From positions 5,883,190 through 5,947,189 of the forward strand of contig CM065311.1 of assembly GCA_033032175.1 (NCBI GenBank): a DNA stretch of 64,000 nucleotides, written 5' to 3'. Both the position numbers and the translations under genes were made by a program. How positions within the stretch are numbered: the stretch's first letter is position 1; each line of letters begins with the position of its first letter. This DNA comes from Saturnia japonica. Its lineage: Eukaryota > Arthropoda > Insecta > Lepidoptera > Saturniidae. Under the pieces are notes generated by a model that saw only the letters and a program-made list of their open reading frames with translations, was not told the DNA's origin and ran no database searches. This document shows positions 10,801-22,900 of this stretch, in pieces.

Positions 10801-12669
10801 ATTTTCTTCATTGGTATCTTTATTGTTATTCAAGGCGCAACCATTATTTGAAGGAGGAATTTTTATAATTTTTAATCAAGTCCTTATGTGCTTTAATATC
10901 ATAGCCCTAAGTTAAAGGAGCATGTATTTTTGGTTTTAATAAAACTGTTTTTTTATATGAAAAAGTGTTTCTTTTTGAATCATCTACCGGTGTGTGTATT
11001 AATGGTTTATCCCCATTAGGGTTAGAGGTTAAAACCTCAACAAATGATTTTTGTGCAGGTGAGAATTTTTTGTCAGCTCTTGGTAAGAGACTGAATGATT
11101 AGACATATAATGTTTTATGTCTTTTTGACGCACAAACTCTGAACAAGTTTTATTTATGGCTTTGTGAAGTCCAAAACAATTAATACATCTGTAGTCCCCA
11201 TCTACATAACATGATGAACCATCATGATTCTCACCACATTTAAAGTAACGAGGTTTGCTTCTACACTGAATCCGTGTGTGCCCAAAACGGCAGCAATTGA
11301 ATCATTGTATTACTGGGTAATTAAATTGTTCCACTGGCAGACATGAGTAAAAACAAAATACCCGAGAAGGAAGAGCTTGTCCGTCAAAAGTTATGACTAC
11401 TGTTTGTGTAGGGAGCCAAGTAGAACCCTCTGGGCTACTGGCCTTCCTATTAAGCCTACAGGAAACGTATGATTGACCCAAATCCATCAGGAATTCTTAA
11501 ATTATTAACAACTCAATTGGAATCTCACGAATTATTCCTAATTTACATATATTATATGTTGGAATTGAAGTTTTATTATTATTACTACCTAATATAGAAT
11601 TGCTTAAAAATTTATTGGCAGCTATTGCCGACTTAAATGATACTGACAGGCGATTTCTACCAAATTTTTTTATTCCGTCTTCTAAAACATGTCATTTGAT
11701 TTTTTTGTAAAAAGTAGCCAAATTTTAGTGGATGCAGAGTTGTACCTGCTTTTGGATCCTCTGTTACCAATTCCACTGTAAAGCGGGACTTAATATTTAT
11801 TTTGAAATTGAATCTCGTGGGTCTTGAGTGTTCTACTAATTGAAAGATTTTAAAGAAATGTTTTTAATTAATGGCTTCTTATTAAACCTAACAGATTTAT
11901 CTTTTATTGGTTTAAAAGTCTGAGTCAATTTCCGTCTATACTTTTTCATATCCTCAACAGATCCTAAGTTCAACATTTTACGGTCAGAAGAAATATATTT
12001 ATCTGCATCTAATAGTGTTAACAAAGGGTGTTTGTCAGGAGGAGGGTCAGGCTCAGGATCCAGATCCATGATTTATATGAAATACAAAACTTACCACTGA
12101 TTTTTCTCGAAGTTACACAAAATTAACTAAACTACACAAAATTACAGATATAAAAATTGAAAAGAAAGACAAACTATAAGAATAAACAATAACAATGAAA
12201 ATATAACGCCACAATTAATTATAATCAAAAAGTTCGACCGCCAAATTTGAAGATTCCCGCCTCAATCCTTAATATCGTTATTTTTGTTCAATTTTTTTGA
12301 AATAATTTTTTATCTAATAATTCTTTTTATAGAGAAGAAAAGCATAAAGAGCTAAAAAGAAAAAGAAATTGTGAACGTCAAAGGGCATATTATCAGCGTC
12401 AGAAAGATTTGAAGAAAAATGAAAAAAAAAAAAAAAAAAAAGTACCAAAAACAAATGCTGAACGTCAAAAGGAATTTCGTCAACGTAATGCAGAAAAACC
12501 TTACGTGGATATGTAATTTGATTTAATAATATTTAGAAAGAAATTGTAATATATGACTCAATATTATTTAACTTTATGATTTCCTCATTTTTTTCACAGG
12601 AAAAGACGAAAATTGTGCAGTAATGAAGAGAATGTCGTGCAAGGTAGGAAGTGTCTGTTGAAAATATAG
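4899..12669 (+). CDS. Small charged coiled-coil protein, exon-split around a LINE
   Basis: Three exons can be joined in phase: 4899-4960 (ATG at 4899, donor GTGAGT), 12333-12512 (acceptor TTTATAG, donor GTAATT) and 12600-12669 (acceptor TTCACAG). Together they give about 103 residues. The product is extremely charged: a KHKELKRKRN stretch, an ERQRAYYQRQK motif, a lysine run encoded by a long A-tract, then NAERQKEFRQRN. I know ERQ/RxYRxR repeats of this type from the N-termini of several insect transposon-associated proteins, but I cannot name the function. In exon 3 a longer reading (starting SVENIENV, ending near 12750) lies in another frame, so a frameshift or a further splice at CAAG/GTAGGA (about 12640) is possible. 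Intron 1 is 7.4 kb because a 6.9 kb LINE landed in it. Confidence 0.5.
4975..5034. repeat. Microsatellite (ATT/ATC)n
   Basis: Irregular run of TTA/TCA trinucleotides directly after exon 1 of the coiled-coil gene. Confidence 0.7.
8731..9497 (+). mobile_element. SINE-like element, family A, copy 1
   Basis: Flanked by a perfect 10 bp duplication, GTAACAAATA, at 8721-8730 and 9498-9507, with a poly(A) run of about 18 at its 3' end. It therefore moved by target-primed reverse transcription. Anchor words shared with the other copies are GGTTCTGTGAGGGACC, CGGCCACTTTGGCACCC, CGCGGCTGAGTGCC and CAAGTCCGGTGAA. There is no RT domain. Its 5' end carries five 17 bp tandem repeats. It is about 767 bp, long for a SINE, so it may instead be an internally deleted LINE. 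Confidence 0.7.
8732..8816 (+). repeat. Five tandem 17 bp units at the 5' end of the SINE-like element
   Basis: The unit CGCGCAATATTTTTATT is repeated five times with no visible change. It sits exactly at the 5' end of the inserted element, next to the target duplication. Confidence 0.85.
10651..12069 (-). pseudogene. I-type LINE ORF1 (gag-like, zinc knuckles), broken
   Basis: Begins at 12069 on the minus strand with MDLDPEPDPPPDKHP and is interrupted by frame changes. The middle (about 11310-11130) encodes cysteine knuckles: CCRFGHTRIQC, then a CGENHDGSSC-type knuckle, then CINCFGLHKAINKTC. This is the nucleic-acid-binding end of LINE ORF1 proteins. The last part, 10833-10651, ends 29 bases inside the ORF2 start, an overlap typical of two-ORF LINEs. 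Confidence 0.65.
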
Positions 12670-12866
12670 AAAATGTAACGTTACCGGAAAATCAAATTCA
12701 CAGCCAACAACTTCATATTTATGAACAGCGTAATGAATGCATCAAAGAATAAAAAACAAAGGAAAAAAACTGCATAAATAAAATAAATAAATAATTATAA
12801 TTGCATAAGTTGATAAAAAATGCTATGCAATAGCTTTACCGCGGCAGTCCCCGAGTGACACACGTC

Positions 12867-13990
12867 TTTTTTTTTCTAATAATTTTCATAGGATTTGGTG
12901 CTCTGGATTGTTTTAGGTAATCTAGCAACTATTCATCAATCTTGTAAGCTGTCGATTCAGGAAATTGGATTTCTGGGATTCGTTTCAGGACTTCTCTAGG
13001 ATTAAAAGGATAATACCGGCTGCTCTAAATCCACTTTGCAAATTTTTACAATGTCGCATCTCAATATTTTCAATTAGAGCTTTTAGTAAGCCCGGGAAGT
13101 GTTTTAATTCATATTCTTTTGGGAAGGATTTTCTGTTTTGTATTTACATAGTATTGTACAAACTTGATTTTTTGCCCTTCACAGAGCTGAATTATTTCAG
13201 GGTTTAGATGACAAGATAGATTATCCTCTATGACCACTTTGGGGCCTTCAAGTTTTTTGGCCCATTCTATAAACAAAAGTTCGAAAATAATCTTCAAAAA
13301 TTCCATCGTCAAACCATCCACTACGTGTACAGTTGTATCTTGCGTCATCGGGCCCATTAAAAACCCATTCATGTAAAGATGTTCGGTTTTGTATTCTATA
13401 TAGGTGGCAGACATTTGCCATCAGCAGTGCCACTAAACATTAAAGAAACACACCCCTTTGTGCTATTAACAATTCTTTCTGGATATTTAACATCACGTCG
13501 GAATATAGCTTTTGATGAGCCAGGGTCATCGCTAAAGTTCGTCTCGTCATAATTTAAAATATTAACTGGTGGTGCACCATCTAAAGTTTCTCGTAGATTA
13601 TTAAAATAATTTTAAATTTCTTCTTCTCCTGTTTGTGCTCGTGATTTGCTTATATTTTGCGTACATCTGACAGTTAGTTTATCATTGTGTCGTGACAATA
13701 AATTGTTAATCCATTTTTCACCTGGCATTTTGCCATTAAAAAGATCTTTTTAATTTTTTTTTAAATAATTGTGCACTTTAATACGCAGATCAAGTTTTGT
13801 TAAAGGGCTGCCATAATCTGCAGACACTATCACAACATTTATTAGTTTACTTTCATCTTCCTCTGTTAACCTAGTAGGTGCTCCGACAGCTTTTAAGATT
13901 CTTTAATTTATTAATAATTGTAGACGTATTAAAAGACGTAAAGACGTAGTAAACTGATTTTTTGAAATGTCACGTGTTTCTTTCATTTTG
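12867..13990 (-). pseudogene. pogo-like (DDE_1) transposase pseudogene, N-terminal and catalytic half
   Basis: On the minus strand the reading passes through GAPTRLTEEDESKL, YGSPLTKLDLR, NGKMPGEKW and LLSRHNDKLTVR (the DNA-binding HTH region). It then reaches NYDETNFSDDPGS, with the first catalytic Asp of DDE_1, then GPDDARYNCTRSGWFD, then VVIEDNLSCHLNPEI with the second catalytic Asp, and finally GFRAAGIILLNP and LKRIPEIQFPES. Several frame changes (near 13410, 13250 and 13120) and stops break it. It continues at 385-1805 after an 11 kb interruption. The motif order is that of pogo/Tigger-type transposases of the Tc1/mariner superfamily. Confidence 0.8.
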
Positions 13991-14613
13991 ATCAATATAG
14001 GTAGTGATTTTATATCTCAGAAACTTCAGTTTACTTTGTCTGAATAGAAATTCAATTTTACGCCATTAGCGCTAGCCATTTTAATATCATTGTTTTTAAC
14101 TTAGCCTAACCTAAACCACTGCTGGGCAAAGACCTGCCCCGAATCCTTCTGGGAACTTAAATTTATAGCAATCGTAATTATCAAAAACTTAGTGGTAAGT
14201 TTCTTTTGATAAGAGGTTATCTAGTTGGGTTAGTAGCTGCTACTACCGCAGTATTGATTTATTTCGTAGACTTATTCCCATTTTTGGACCTGTCAACATG
14301 CAGTCAAGCAGTAGTGTACAAATAAATTTTTTTTCAGCAAAAGCAAATTATTTTATATTATAAAGTATCAAATTTGGTTATTCCAGGTATGTCATACTAA
14401 TTTTGAGGTTGCTATACTGATATTTTTTAGTTTTGCCGCGCTTTTTCAGACTACTTTCATTTGCCAGACTTTAGCTGTTAGCTTCCATTATCTATGCTGT
14501 TAGCTGTCACTACTTGTACATCTAATAGTCTGTGCTGTCACTTTTGTTTCGTAATAGAAACACAGAGTACTTTTCTAAGGAGAAATTAGAAATAAAGTTT
14601 GGAAGGTACATAA
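13991..14613. other. Spacer with repeat fragment and 5' UTR of the ARL14EP-like gene
   Basis: Near 14117 a CCACTGCTGGGCAAAGACCTGCCCC segment occurs, a phrase I associate with dispersed repeats in moth genomes. The last 100 bases before 14614 probably form the leader of the next gene. No further gene is seen. Confidence 0.35.
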
Positions 14614-16945
14614 ATGAAAGCTATACCAATTATGAATTTTCTAGACAATTTCGATCCAGAAACATCAGCTCGTGAACGGCGTAAAATGAATAGAAAAAGC
14701 TATTTCAATAGGTAAGATATCGTTAATGAGTCTTTGTATTTATTGAACACAAGCTATGCCAGCGGTTCCGCTAGCATGAACTACAAAATAAATTATTTTA
14801 CTGAGATAAAAAGTAGCCTATTTGTTTAATCCAGGTTGTCAGCTACCTCTATCCAAATTTCATCAAAATTGGTCCAGCCGTTTGAGTTTGAAGAAGTAAC
14901 AAACATTCAAACACACTCACAAACTTTCGCCTTTATAATATTAATTAAAGTAGGATACTTATGATTTTTCTTTCTCTGTAATAGTGTGTAAGTATTTACA
15001 CTCTCGACTTATCACATCCCATAAAACTAACAACTAACACATACCATAAAAGATGTCCCTATGGATTGAGGAGCAACTAAAAAATTTAAAAGGAAACGCA
15101 CCATTATTTAGTAGCAAATTAGAAAAAAGTTATAGTACAAATTCTGAAATTTGTAGTAAAATGTATCAAAAGTTATACTAATGTAAATGTGGCTCCTCAA
15201 TCTAAACATCTGAACTGAGAAGCCACCTGTAACTCAGAAAGTAATCAATTTAATATTTTTGTAATTTTTGTATCATTTAGTAATAATCCCCATGCCTATA
15301 AGGTACTGCCCCATCTCAAAAACATGTTTACCATCTAAATAACATTTTCAGCCGTAGGAGTAAAACTATTTATAATGAGAAAGGACATATTGCTGCAACT
15401 GGAAAAGACTTATGTGATTGCTTAGATGAAACTTGTTCAGGATGTCATTTCCCATGTCCTAAGTGCAGTTCAAATAAATGTGGTCATGAATGCAGGTATG
15501 CTTTATTCAAAAAACAATGTAAAGTAGTATAAATAACTGATTTATCTAAACTAAAATTACAACTAAGTAATAACAAACATCTTTTGACTTGGTATCTATG
15601 TTGAAATTGATTGCTTTTTTCTATATTTCCGAAGACACAACATAACTCCTTTATTAGAAGTACACAAGCCAAAATCAGTTCTATATTACCTATACTGGAT
15701 AATATTATGTCTCGATATTGTTTCTTAAGGTAATAGGTAATTGACTAAAAAGGTATTTTGATTTTTGGACATTTTATTGAAAAAGTAGATACAATTTAGT
15801 AGAGGGTTTAATTGAGTGACGATGTGCTGATGCACATGTGATGAGGTGTCACATGATGAAGAAGGCCTTAATAATAATAATATGAATTCAATGTACTGAC
15901 TTTTTATAATAATGAAAAATGATTTAACAATGTATAAATATTGTTATAATTAAAATAAATTATTTTTACACAATTAAAAAAAGTTACCTAAATGAATTCA
16001 CATTATTAGCATTGATGGCTAACTTCATTATGTTGTTGGCATGTAGGAATTTTTTTTTTGTTTTCTTTTTTCTACATAGAACTTTGTTAACAATTTAATT
16101 GTGCGGGGCTTTTTTACAGTATGTAACAATTGCGTATCTACAGTTAGAAGTTTTAAAAAAGGCTACAATTTTAGTTATTACCTTTAGACATCTGTGGTTT
16201 TAGTTTACACTTTGATGGCTAGTTTAAGATTTGTGAATATTAATGATAAAAATAGTCATATTAGAGATCTAGCTAAAGTAGGGATGTTTTTATTACCATT
16301 GAGTAAAATGACATTCAGTATGTTACTAGTTTACTTTGTTTTTAAAATAGTAATCTATGAATATTATGATTCCTATTGATAAGTTTTTCTCAAAAAATAT
16401 TGAACTCACCAAAGGTGAAAACTGAATAAACCAGGCAAAATTGCATCTTTTGTTGACCATTCAGAAGCATTCTTTTTTAAAATAATTTTCTTGTAAGATA
16501 TTTGCCAGATAAATTATATATTTTATAATTTCTTGAAATATTTATAATAGTAAAATATCATGTATGTTGATAATAACATAATATATTTAAATTATTAAAT
16601 ATCCCATAATTTGGTAGGTATTACAAATCTTATGATTGAAATGATTGGAAAGTAAAATATACAGAAGTACAGCAATACAAAAATAAATGTGACACAACAT
16701 AATTTTGAAATTTGACATTAACAATAAGTAATATAGTAATAGTAATATAATAATAGTAGTAATAGTAATAGTAGTAATAATTTACTCTGTGCAATTAAAA
16801 ACACAGTATATAATATAATATGTATATGAAATATTTCATATATTGTTTTCTATTTTACAGAGTAAACAGAAAATGGATGTATGACAAAATTGAAATAGAA
16901 GGAAATGATTTTGTAATTAAAAATGATTACAAAGTAAATAATTAA
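14614..16945 (+). CDS. ARL14EP-like: ARL14 effector protein-like (ARF7EP_C domain)
   Basis: Three exons join in phase to 108 residues: 14614-14711 (donor GTAAGA), 15352-15495 (acceptor TTTCAG, donor GTATGC) and 16861-16945 (acceptor TTACAG, stop TAA). Exon 2 encodes a cysteine-rich core with [17 protein letters not shown] and KCGHEC. Exon 3 opens with [12 protein letters not shown]. That succession (DLCDCLD, CxGC, PCPxCxSxKCGxEC, RKWxYxxIEIEG) is the signature of the ARL14EP C-terminal domain. In mammals ARL14EP links ARL14 to a myosin on MHC-II vesicles and is also found in chromatin complexes; the insect role is not known to me. The N-terminus is short, as in ARL14EP-like paralogues. The stop lies 33 bp from the stop of the convergent NME7 gene, so the transcripts probably overlap at their 3' ends. 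Confidence 0.85.
14750..14952 (+). repeat. Dispersed lepidopteran repeat in ARL14EP-like intron 1
   Basis: Contains the phrases GTTGTCAGCTACCTCTATCC, AAATTTCATCAAAATTGGTC, CAGCCGTTTGAG and a tail TTTATAATATTAATTA. Such a block is very common in moth and butterfly introns. Related but diverged blocks lie at 24130-24482, 54065-54270 and 61300-61480. Confidence 0.55.
15496..16860. other. Intron 2 of the ARL14EP-like gene
   Basis: AT-rich, with no further coding evidence. A microsatellite of TAG/TAA units lies at 16735-16790. Confidence 0.6.
16735..16790. repeat. Microsatellite (TAG/TAA)n
   Basis: Irregular run of AGTAAT and ATAGTA units in intron 2 of the ARL14EP-like gene. Confidence 0.7.
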
Positions 16946-16978
16946 GCCAAAATGATAGAGACATATCATGTGTAGTGA

Positions 16979-19900
16979 TTAATCATTAGCTAAAAGTTTG
17001 AAGAAGTACTCCACTTCCAATTCACCATCTTCTGGTAGGTCTGTGCAATGAACTGCATTATGTATTATAGTTTTCCCATATTGGGCTCTTATAGAATCTG
17101 GATATAACTGTCGACATAAATCCTGAAAGATAATTATAGTACAACGTGTCAAGTATAAGTTGATGCATGGCAGGAAAACAAACAAATTTGACAGTTCTCA
17201 ATACTTCGTTGCTTCATATGCGCCAGTGCTAGTAATTTTTACTTTTATAAAAACATGCCAAAAGTTGTACATGGTGTTACTAGTGTAGCTAGAGAAATTA
17301 TTCTTGCCGTTAAACATTTTTGTGAACAATAGAAATTGTGAAAATGTATAACTTATATTTGATGCACATTATGATTTCAATTGATATGTTATCTATGAAT
17401 AAATTGTTGACAAATGTAACTTTGTTATAATTTTGCTTTAGATAATTTAAATAATTTACAAAGTATAAACTCTTAAATGTAGGTATATGTACAGAATTTG
17501 TTGATCACTATAGTGTTTTTTTAATAGGACTATAATTGGACTAAATACAAGATAAACAGGGACTGTCTTGGGTGCATTTTTGATTAAATGTGAGTTTTTA
17601 TACAAAATGAATATTACATGCATGGATTGTTTGTCATTTTCATTTTATTGGAGTAAAAGAAATGTGACTAGCACAATCGTATAAAATATAATATTGTTAC
17701 GACCTGTTACAACCCGATTAAAAAGAGAGAAAAAACTGTTCCAGAAATATCTCGACGCAACTACATACTTCTCAGTACTTGGAAATAATGTTCGCGTCAT
17801 AAAATAACCGCGGCGCATGTTTGTTTAAACATCACAGTTTACACATACATGTATAGGGCTTGTCGCCTCGATAACGTCATCGAGTAGGCATAGCAACTAA
17901 ACGTCGAGAAAGATAGCGTTGATTCACGATTTTTCTACGATCTTTAGTGTAGGTATTTAAGCGGCTCAGGCGCGGCGCCGAGGCAGCTCACTTTTGAATT
18001 ACAAAGCGATAACATCGAGTGATAAAAAGAAGTGAAACCACAGTGAAATAAATAACATTGTTGTGAGTTCGTGAAATTTGTAACTGTAAAATTCGAATAA
18101 AACCCTCACGTCAGTCATCGGCATTTTTATTACCCACGGGTGTAAAAATATAAACACTTGTATAGTATTCACAAAGTAACTGTTCTCATTCTTTAATGTT
18201 TTTGATTTTGATATTTTCCTTCACCGGAAGCTCACGGTATGATTCAAACCCACACCATCCATCATGGTGTTTGAGCAGAACAACCTTTGAGCCATCGTTG
18301 TTTTAAAATGCATTATTAGTAATAAATTAGTATAATTTTTTATATTATTTTAACTCTTGCTGTTGAGATTTTTATCTACCTATAGAATGTAACAATGCTA
18401 AATATAAACTAATACAAAGGTTCTGTAAGGGACCGTTTTTTTCTTTTTTTGGCTAGTTACCAAAAGACCTACCTAATACCTTCCCCGCAGAAGGAAGATT
18501 TTTTTTTAAATAATAGCTTGCCTCATTGACTGTACTATCCCTGATAGTAAGCATAGCACAAGCCAAATAACAAAGACCACTGAGCGATCTAAATCCATCT
18601 GCGGCCGCCGCTGTCATGCCGGCCTGGATAATAAATATCTCTTCACGTTACGCTTAAAGGCCCTGAACATGCTCAGCGAGGCGATATTCCAGCGCTGTCT
18701 GCTGCGGCTCAATGTATTTGGTAATGTTTGCATCAATAACAATGCGAATAGCCCGTCTCTGCAACCTTTCCAGTGCATCGAGGAGTTATTTTGCGGATCG
18801 ATCCCAGAGATGTGTACAGTATTCCGTACACGGCCGAACTTGTGCCTTGTAATGAAGATACCTACAGCTGTGAGATATATGTATAGAGATTTAATTTTAC
18901 GAATAGGAAATTAGTTCAATTATGACTTATTTGCATGTAAGGTAACAGCTCAAGCCAAGGTTCGGTCACTTTGGCACCCTTGAGCTTGCTGCCTCGCTTC
19001 GGTAGCTGAGTGCCTTCCGCGCTCGCCCCCAAGCCCGGTGAATCTGTCAAAGACTTTAATGGCTCCTGGACCTTTAAGGCTAATAGAATAGACAGTAAAA
19101 AAAATTAGCTAACTTGACACGTCATTTGTTCTCTGACAAGTAATGGTCCTGTAGACGGTTTTTTGTATTTTCCGTGGTTTCGGAGTTCACAGATAATATC
19201 CCTATATTGTACAAATACCTAGATTATGAAGTTTTGATAAAAATGTTACCGGGTCTCTTGGTCCACATAATTTTCTAAATTCACAAACACATGACATACT
19301 GGTATCTGTACATTTTACTTCTAATGCAATACATTTTCCTTCAGCTAAATGTATACACATAGCCTGTAAATAAAAATGCAGTTTTAAGCTGATACTTCTC
19401 GCTCCCCTTGAATGAGAATTGATATTGCAACTATAAAAAGTTTGAATTTTGTGGGTCAAACACAATAGCTCACATTTATTAGAATATTATAGTATAGTAT
19501 TAGAATACTATTTATTAGAATTTTATCCGACAAACACCGCGCCGCCAACGCACGCATGTTGCTTATCATTATTAAATTGTTATCACTTCCCACAAGCACA
19601 AATTATTTTAATTTTTCATTATCTCCTAAACTATGTGTCCAAATAACAAATTATAGGTAAAGGGCAAAATTTAATTTTATAAAATTATTTTATGATGACG
19701 TTCCCTTTCCCTTCCGACTTACTCAACAAAAATCAATATTTAAGGTTAGCTGAGAGTTGTAGCCTAGTGTTAGATAGCCTATACTATTCCTCTTGAATCT
19801 GGTTATCATATACAAAAAGATTTTTTTGAATTTAACGGGTAGTTCCAGAGATTAGCGATTGATTAAACAACCAAAAAAGCTTTTCCGATTTATTATACTT

Positions 19901-22900
19901 ATTATTAGTATAGATAGGTACTTCGTCTTAGTTATCAATCAGAATCGTTTCTAGTGAAGTGCAAAAATTATTCTGACGCCCCCATCGTTGTTGGATTTCA
20001 ATTACCCTGCCCAAGCCCGGAGAAGCTGTAAAAGCCGTCCGAGGCTCCAGGGCCCTTATAAAGTGAGTATAAAAATATGGTATGTATGCGAGTTATCTTT
20101 TTGTATAAGTAAAGTACTTAAGATTTTCTTATTAACTAGCTGTTCACGCGGCTCCGCTCTCGTGGACCACAGAATATCGGTATTATGGTGACCCCGCTTT
20201 CATCCATGGAGGTTGCTCGCCGTTTATTTTAAAGATAAAGATTCGCGGAACCCTAATTTAAAAAAAAAGTTATTCCTTATAACATCAGCTACAAACAGAC
20301 ACTTAAATTTTATTAATTTTATAAACTAATAAATGAACCTCATATTCAGGAAGAACTCCTTTATATATTTCATAGAATTCTTCAGCATTTGAAAGTTTAA
20401 CTGAAAACATGGCCATAGCTGAAATGTAAAACTTCCCAGAAGTTGATATCTGCTCGAGGATAGAACCAACACTGCCCTCTATAACCGCATGCGGCTTTAT
20501 AACACAACACGTGCAGTTATTTAAAGTTGCTTGGAATGGTATTCTCGGTATACCTTTTTCGTAACCGAAAAATAACTCCAACATCTGAAAAATTACATAA
20601 TGTTCTTAAAGTTTTTCTTATTCGTTTACTTTTATTATGTACTTGTTAGCGACGCATAAGCCTAAGCGTAATGATATAAGAATAACATTTGTAAATATAA
20701 GTTGTAAGGATGAATAATTTGCACAAACGATCAATAATTAAATGTTTGTAATGTTTTAAATATGTTACTATAGCGCGTAGGTATGTAAAGACAGTATATA
20801 AGTCATGAAAATGTATGTAATCTAATAAAAATAATCACGTAAAGTACTACAATAATATATTGTCAATAATTCATATTTTGTAAAAATTATACATAATGTT
20901 TCGCGTGATATAGGTAGAATAGCCTTCCGTATGTATTTTATAACGTGTGTAAGCTCAAATAGTACGTATATAACGAGTCACAAGACGTTTTAAGGTTGCA
21001 ATGTTTAATGCTTTATATCTCCCGTGTTTATTAACCTATAATGTTAAAGTTAGTGTTTTTGAATAGGTATTTATGTCTACATTAATATGAAATAGTTTTT
21101 ATTGTAATTGAATAACTGTAATTAGAGATATTAACAATTTATTGTATTCTGTATACAAGTAATAATAATAATAGACAGAGACAGCAATATTGCAACCACT
21201 GCGCATTACCGCGGTTAACGGACCACACCCAAGTTTGGTAATGAGCAGTACGGATAGAGACGCCATCGTCCGTCTCGCTCTCCGGCAAACCATATAAAAG
21301 GCGTTCTGCCGGGGCAAACGAGCGCACACGGGTACCACAAATTGAAGAATCAAGACTCAAGACTCAAGAAACTGGAAGTAACCGTACCCAGAAGATATAG
21401 TATTAACAAAGTGTATTGTCTTGAAGAATACAGCAAATTTTATTGTGGTGCCTGTGTGTCATTTCTTCGCATCTTCACTAAGTTCAACCCGCCAGCGACC
21501 CAGTCCATTCCGCTCCGTGCTACGTCATCGCCGCGCCTACCAGCAGGCACCTCACTGCGTGTGTGTACCTTGATGTTTCGCCCTCTTCACGCCTAGTAGT
21601 TTCGGGTGTGAACAGGGTTGGTCGCACGTAGTGAGAGGGGCTCGCACGCACTGGTTTCCAGACAGCTGGTTACCGTAGCGTGTTATCCGCCGTCGGTTAT
21701 ATACAGAGTACGAGGGAATCGTTTCCGTCGCGTTCGCGCCCTCGGTGCGCGGTCCCGCTCTGTATAGATTGACGTAGCACATTGTATAATAGGCGGCCGG
21801 CTCCGCTTCGGGTCCGCGCTCATTTTAGTTTTGGTCCTTCGAATAGCCGGATTGGGTCCAGTGAACAGTGAAAATGCCTACAGTGCGGTCGCCTACGTCG
21901 AGTCGCAAGGACGACAGTGAAACCACGACCACAGATTGGTCATTGAACACGCCGACAGAAACAAGTTCGGCTACCGCCACGTCCGCCACCACCAGAAAAA
22001 CAGTACCTTCGACTTCGTCGATCCGCACACGCGCTGCAACCGCCTCCGCCGCGTCGCAAGACACAAGAACACCAGCACCCAGGAACATTGGAGGGAGCGA
22101 GGAGGCCCCACCGCACGCATTTGTTATTACTCAGTTTAAGTGTAAATTTTACATCCCGTCTTTTTGTTTTTAGGTACTCATATGATTTACAATTCATATA
22201 TGAGCAATATATTATCATATCATATATTCAATTGAGGAATGACATGTATTTTTATGTCGATTCTACTTTCCAGACTTATAGAATATTCATCAAAATCAGT
22301 AGATTTTTTTTTACGATTTCTAAAATTCTTATTGACAATTATTATTATAGTAGTCTAGTTCACAAGTTGAAAATAGTGAAAAATAGAGATAAAGCTAGTA
22401 AAAGTACGGGCGATAGCTCATTCGATACGGAATGATGCCTATGTATTTATAATATTGTTTTTAAGCACATAAAAATGTCAATAGTTATAAATAAAGATGA
22501 AGAAAAAAAGGTATTTAGTTTCTTAGGAAAATAGATTTTTATAGAGGAGGAAATTTTCAATAAAAAGTACTATGTCTCGAAACTATATCTCTATTCTATA
22601 CAACGTTAATTTAATCCTGAAAATAGGCCTCCACGCGTCAATTTCGAGATACGGATGCGAAGTCTAAAGCGAGTACTTATGTGCTTCAATTAAAATATTT
22701 TTTAAGAATTAAATATGCATATTTCTTATATGAATTTTTATGTATATATAATATATTTAAAAAATAATAATTAAAAACGATTATAATCAATAAAAAATAG
22801 TTTTAAGATTTTTTTATTGTTTAAAGTAGTCAATTTGTTTATGAAAAAAGTCTACACACCAGGTGGAAAAAAAATTGAACTTAATAAATGCCTTTCTTTA

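Larger units (their letters stand above)
5375..12267 (-). mobile_element. I-type LINE (ORF1, endonuclease, RT, RNase H), full length but decayed
   Basis: The element reads on the minus strand from 12267 to 5375 and is flanked by a 12 bp target duplication, CTTAATATCGTT, at 5363-5374 and 12268-12279. Order of parts: ORF1 with CCHC knuckles, endonuclease, reverse transcriptase, RNase H, and a C-terminal cysteine motif. The 3' end is a short (AAG)n-like tail rather than a long poly(A). An RNase H domain plus a gag-like ORF1 is typical of the I superfamily. Several stops and frameshifts and a 1.2 kb insertion (8357-9587) make it inactive. It landed in intron 1 of the coiled-coil gene without breaking an exon. 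Confidence 0.8.
1806..12866. mobile_element. 11 kb block inserted into the pogo-like transposase
   Basis: Transposase coding sequence stops at about 12867 and resumes at 1805, both on the minus strand, so everything between is an insertion or series of insertions. A near-palindromic 17-mer lies at each junction: AAGCTATTGCATAGCTT at about 1805 and GCTATGCAATAGCTTTA at about 12824. Each is followed by a CGCGG motif. Without the 6.9 kb LINE, the block is about 4.2 kb and carries the THAP gene and the small coiled-coil gene, both on the plus strand. No clean target duplication was found. The class of the element is not recognised; Helitron-like cargo or a non-autonomous DNA element are both possible. 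Confidence 0.45.
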
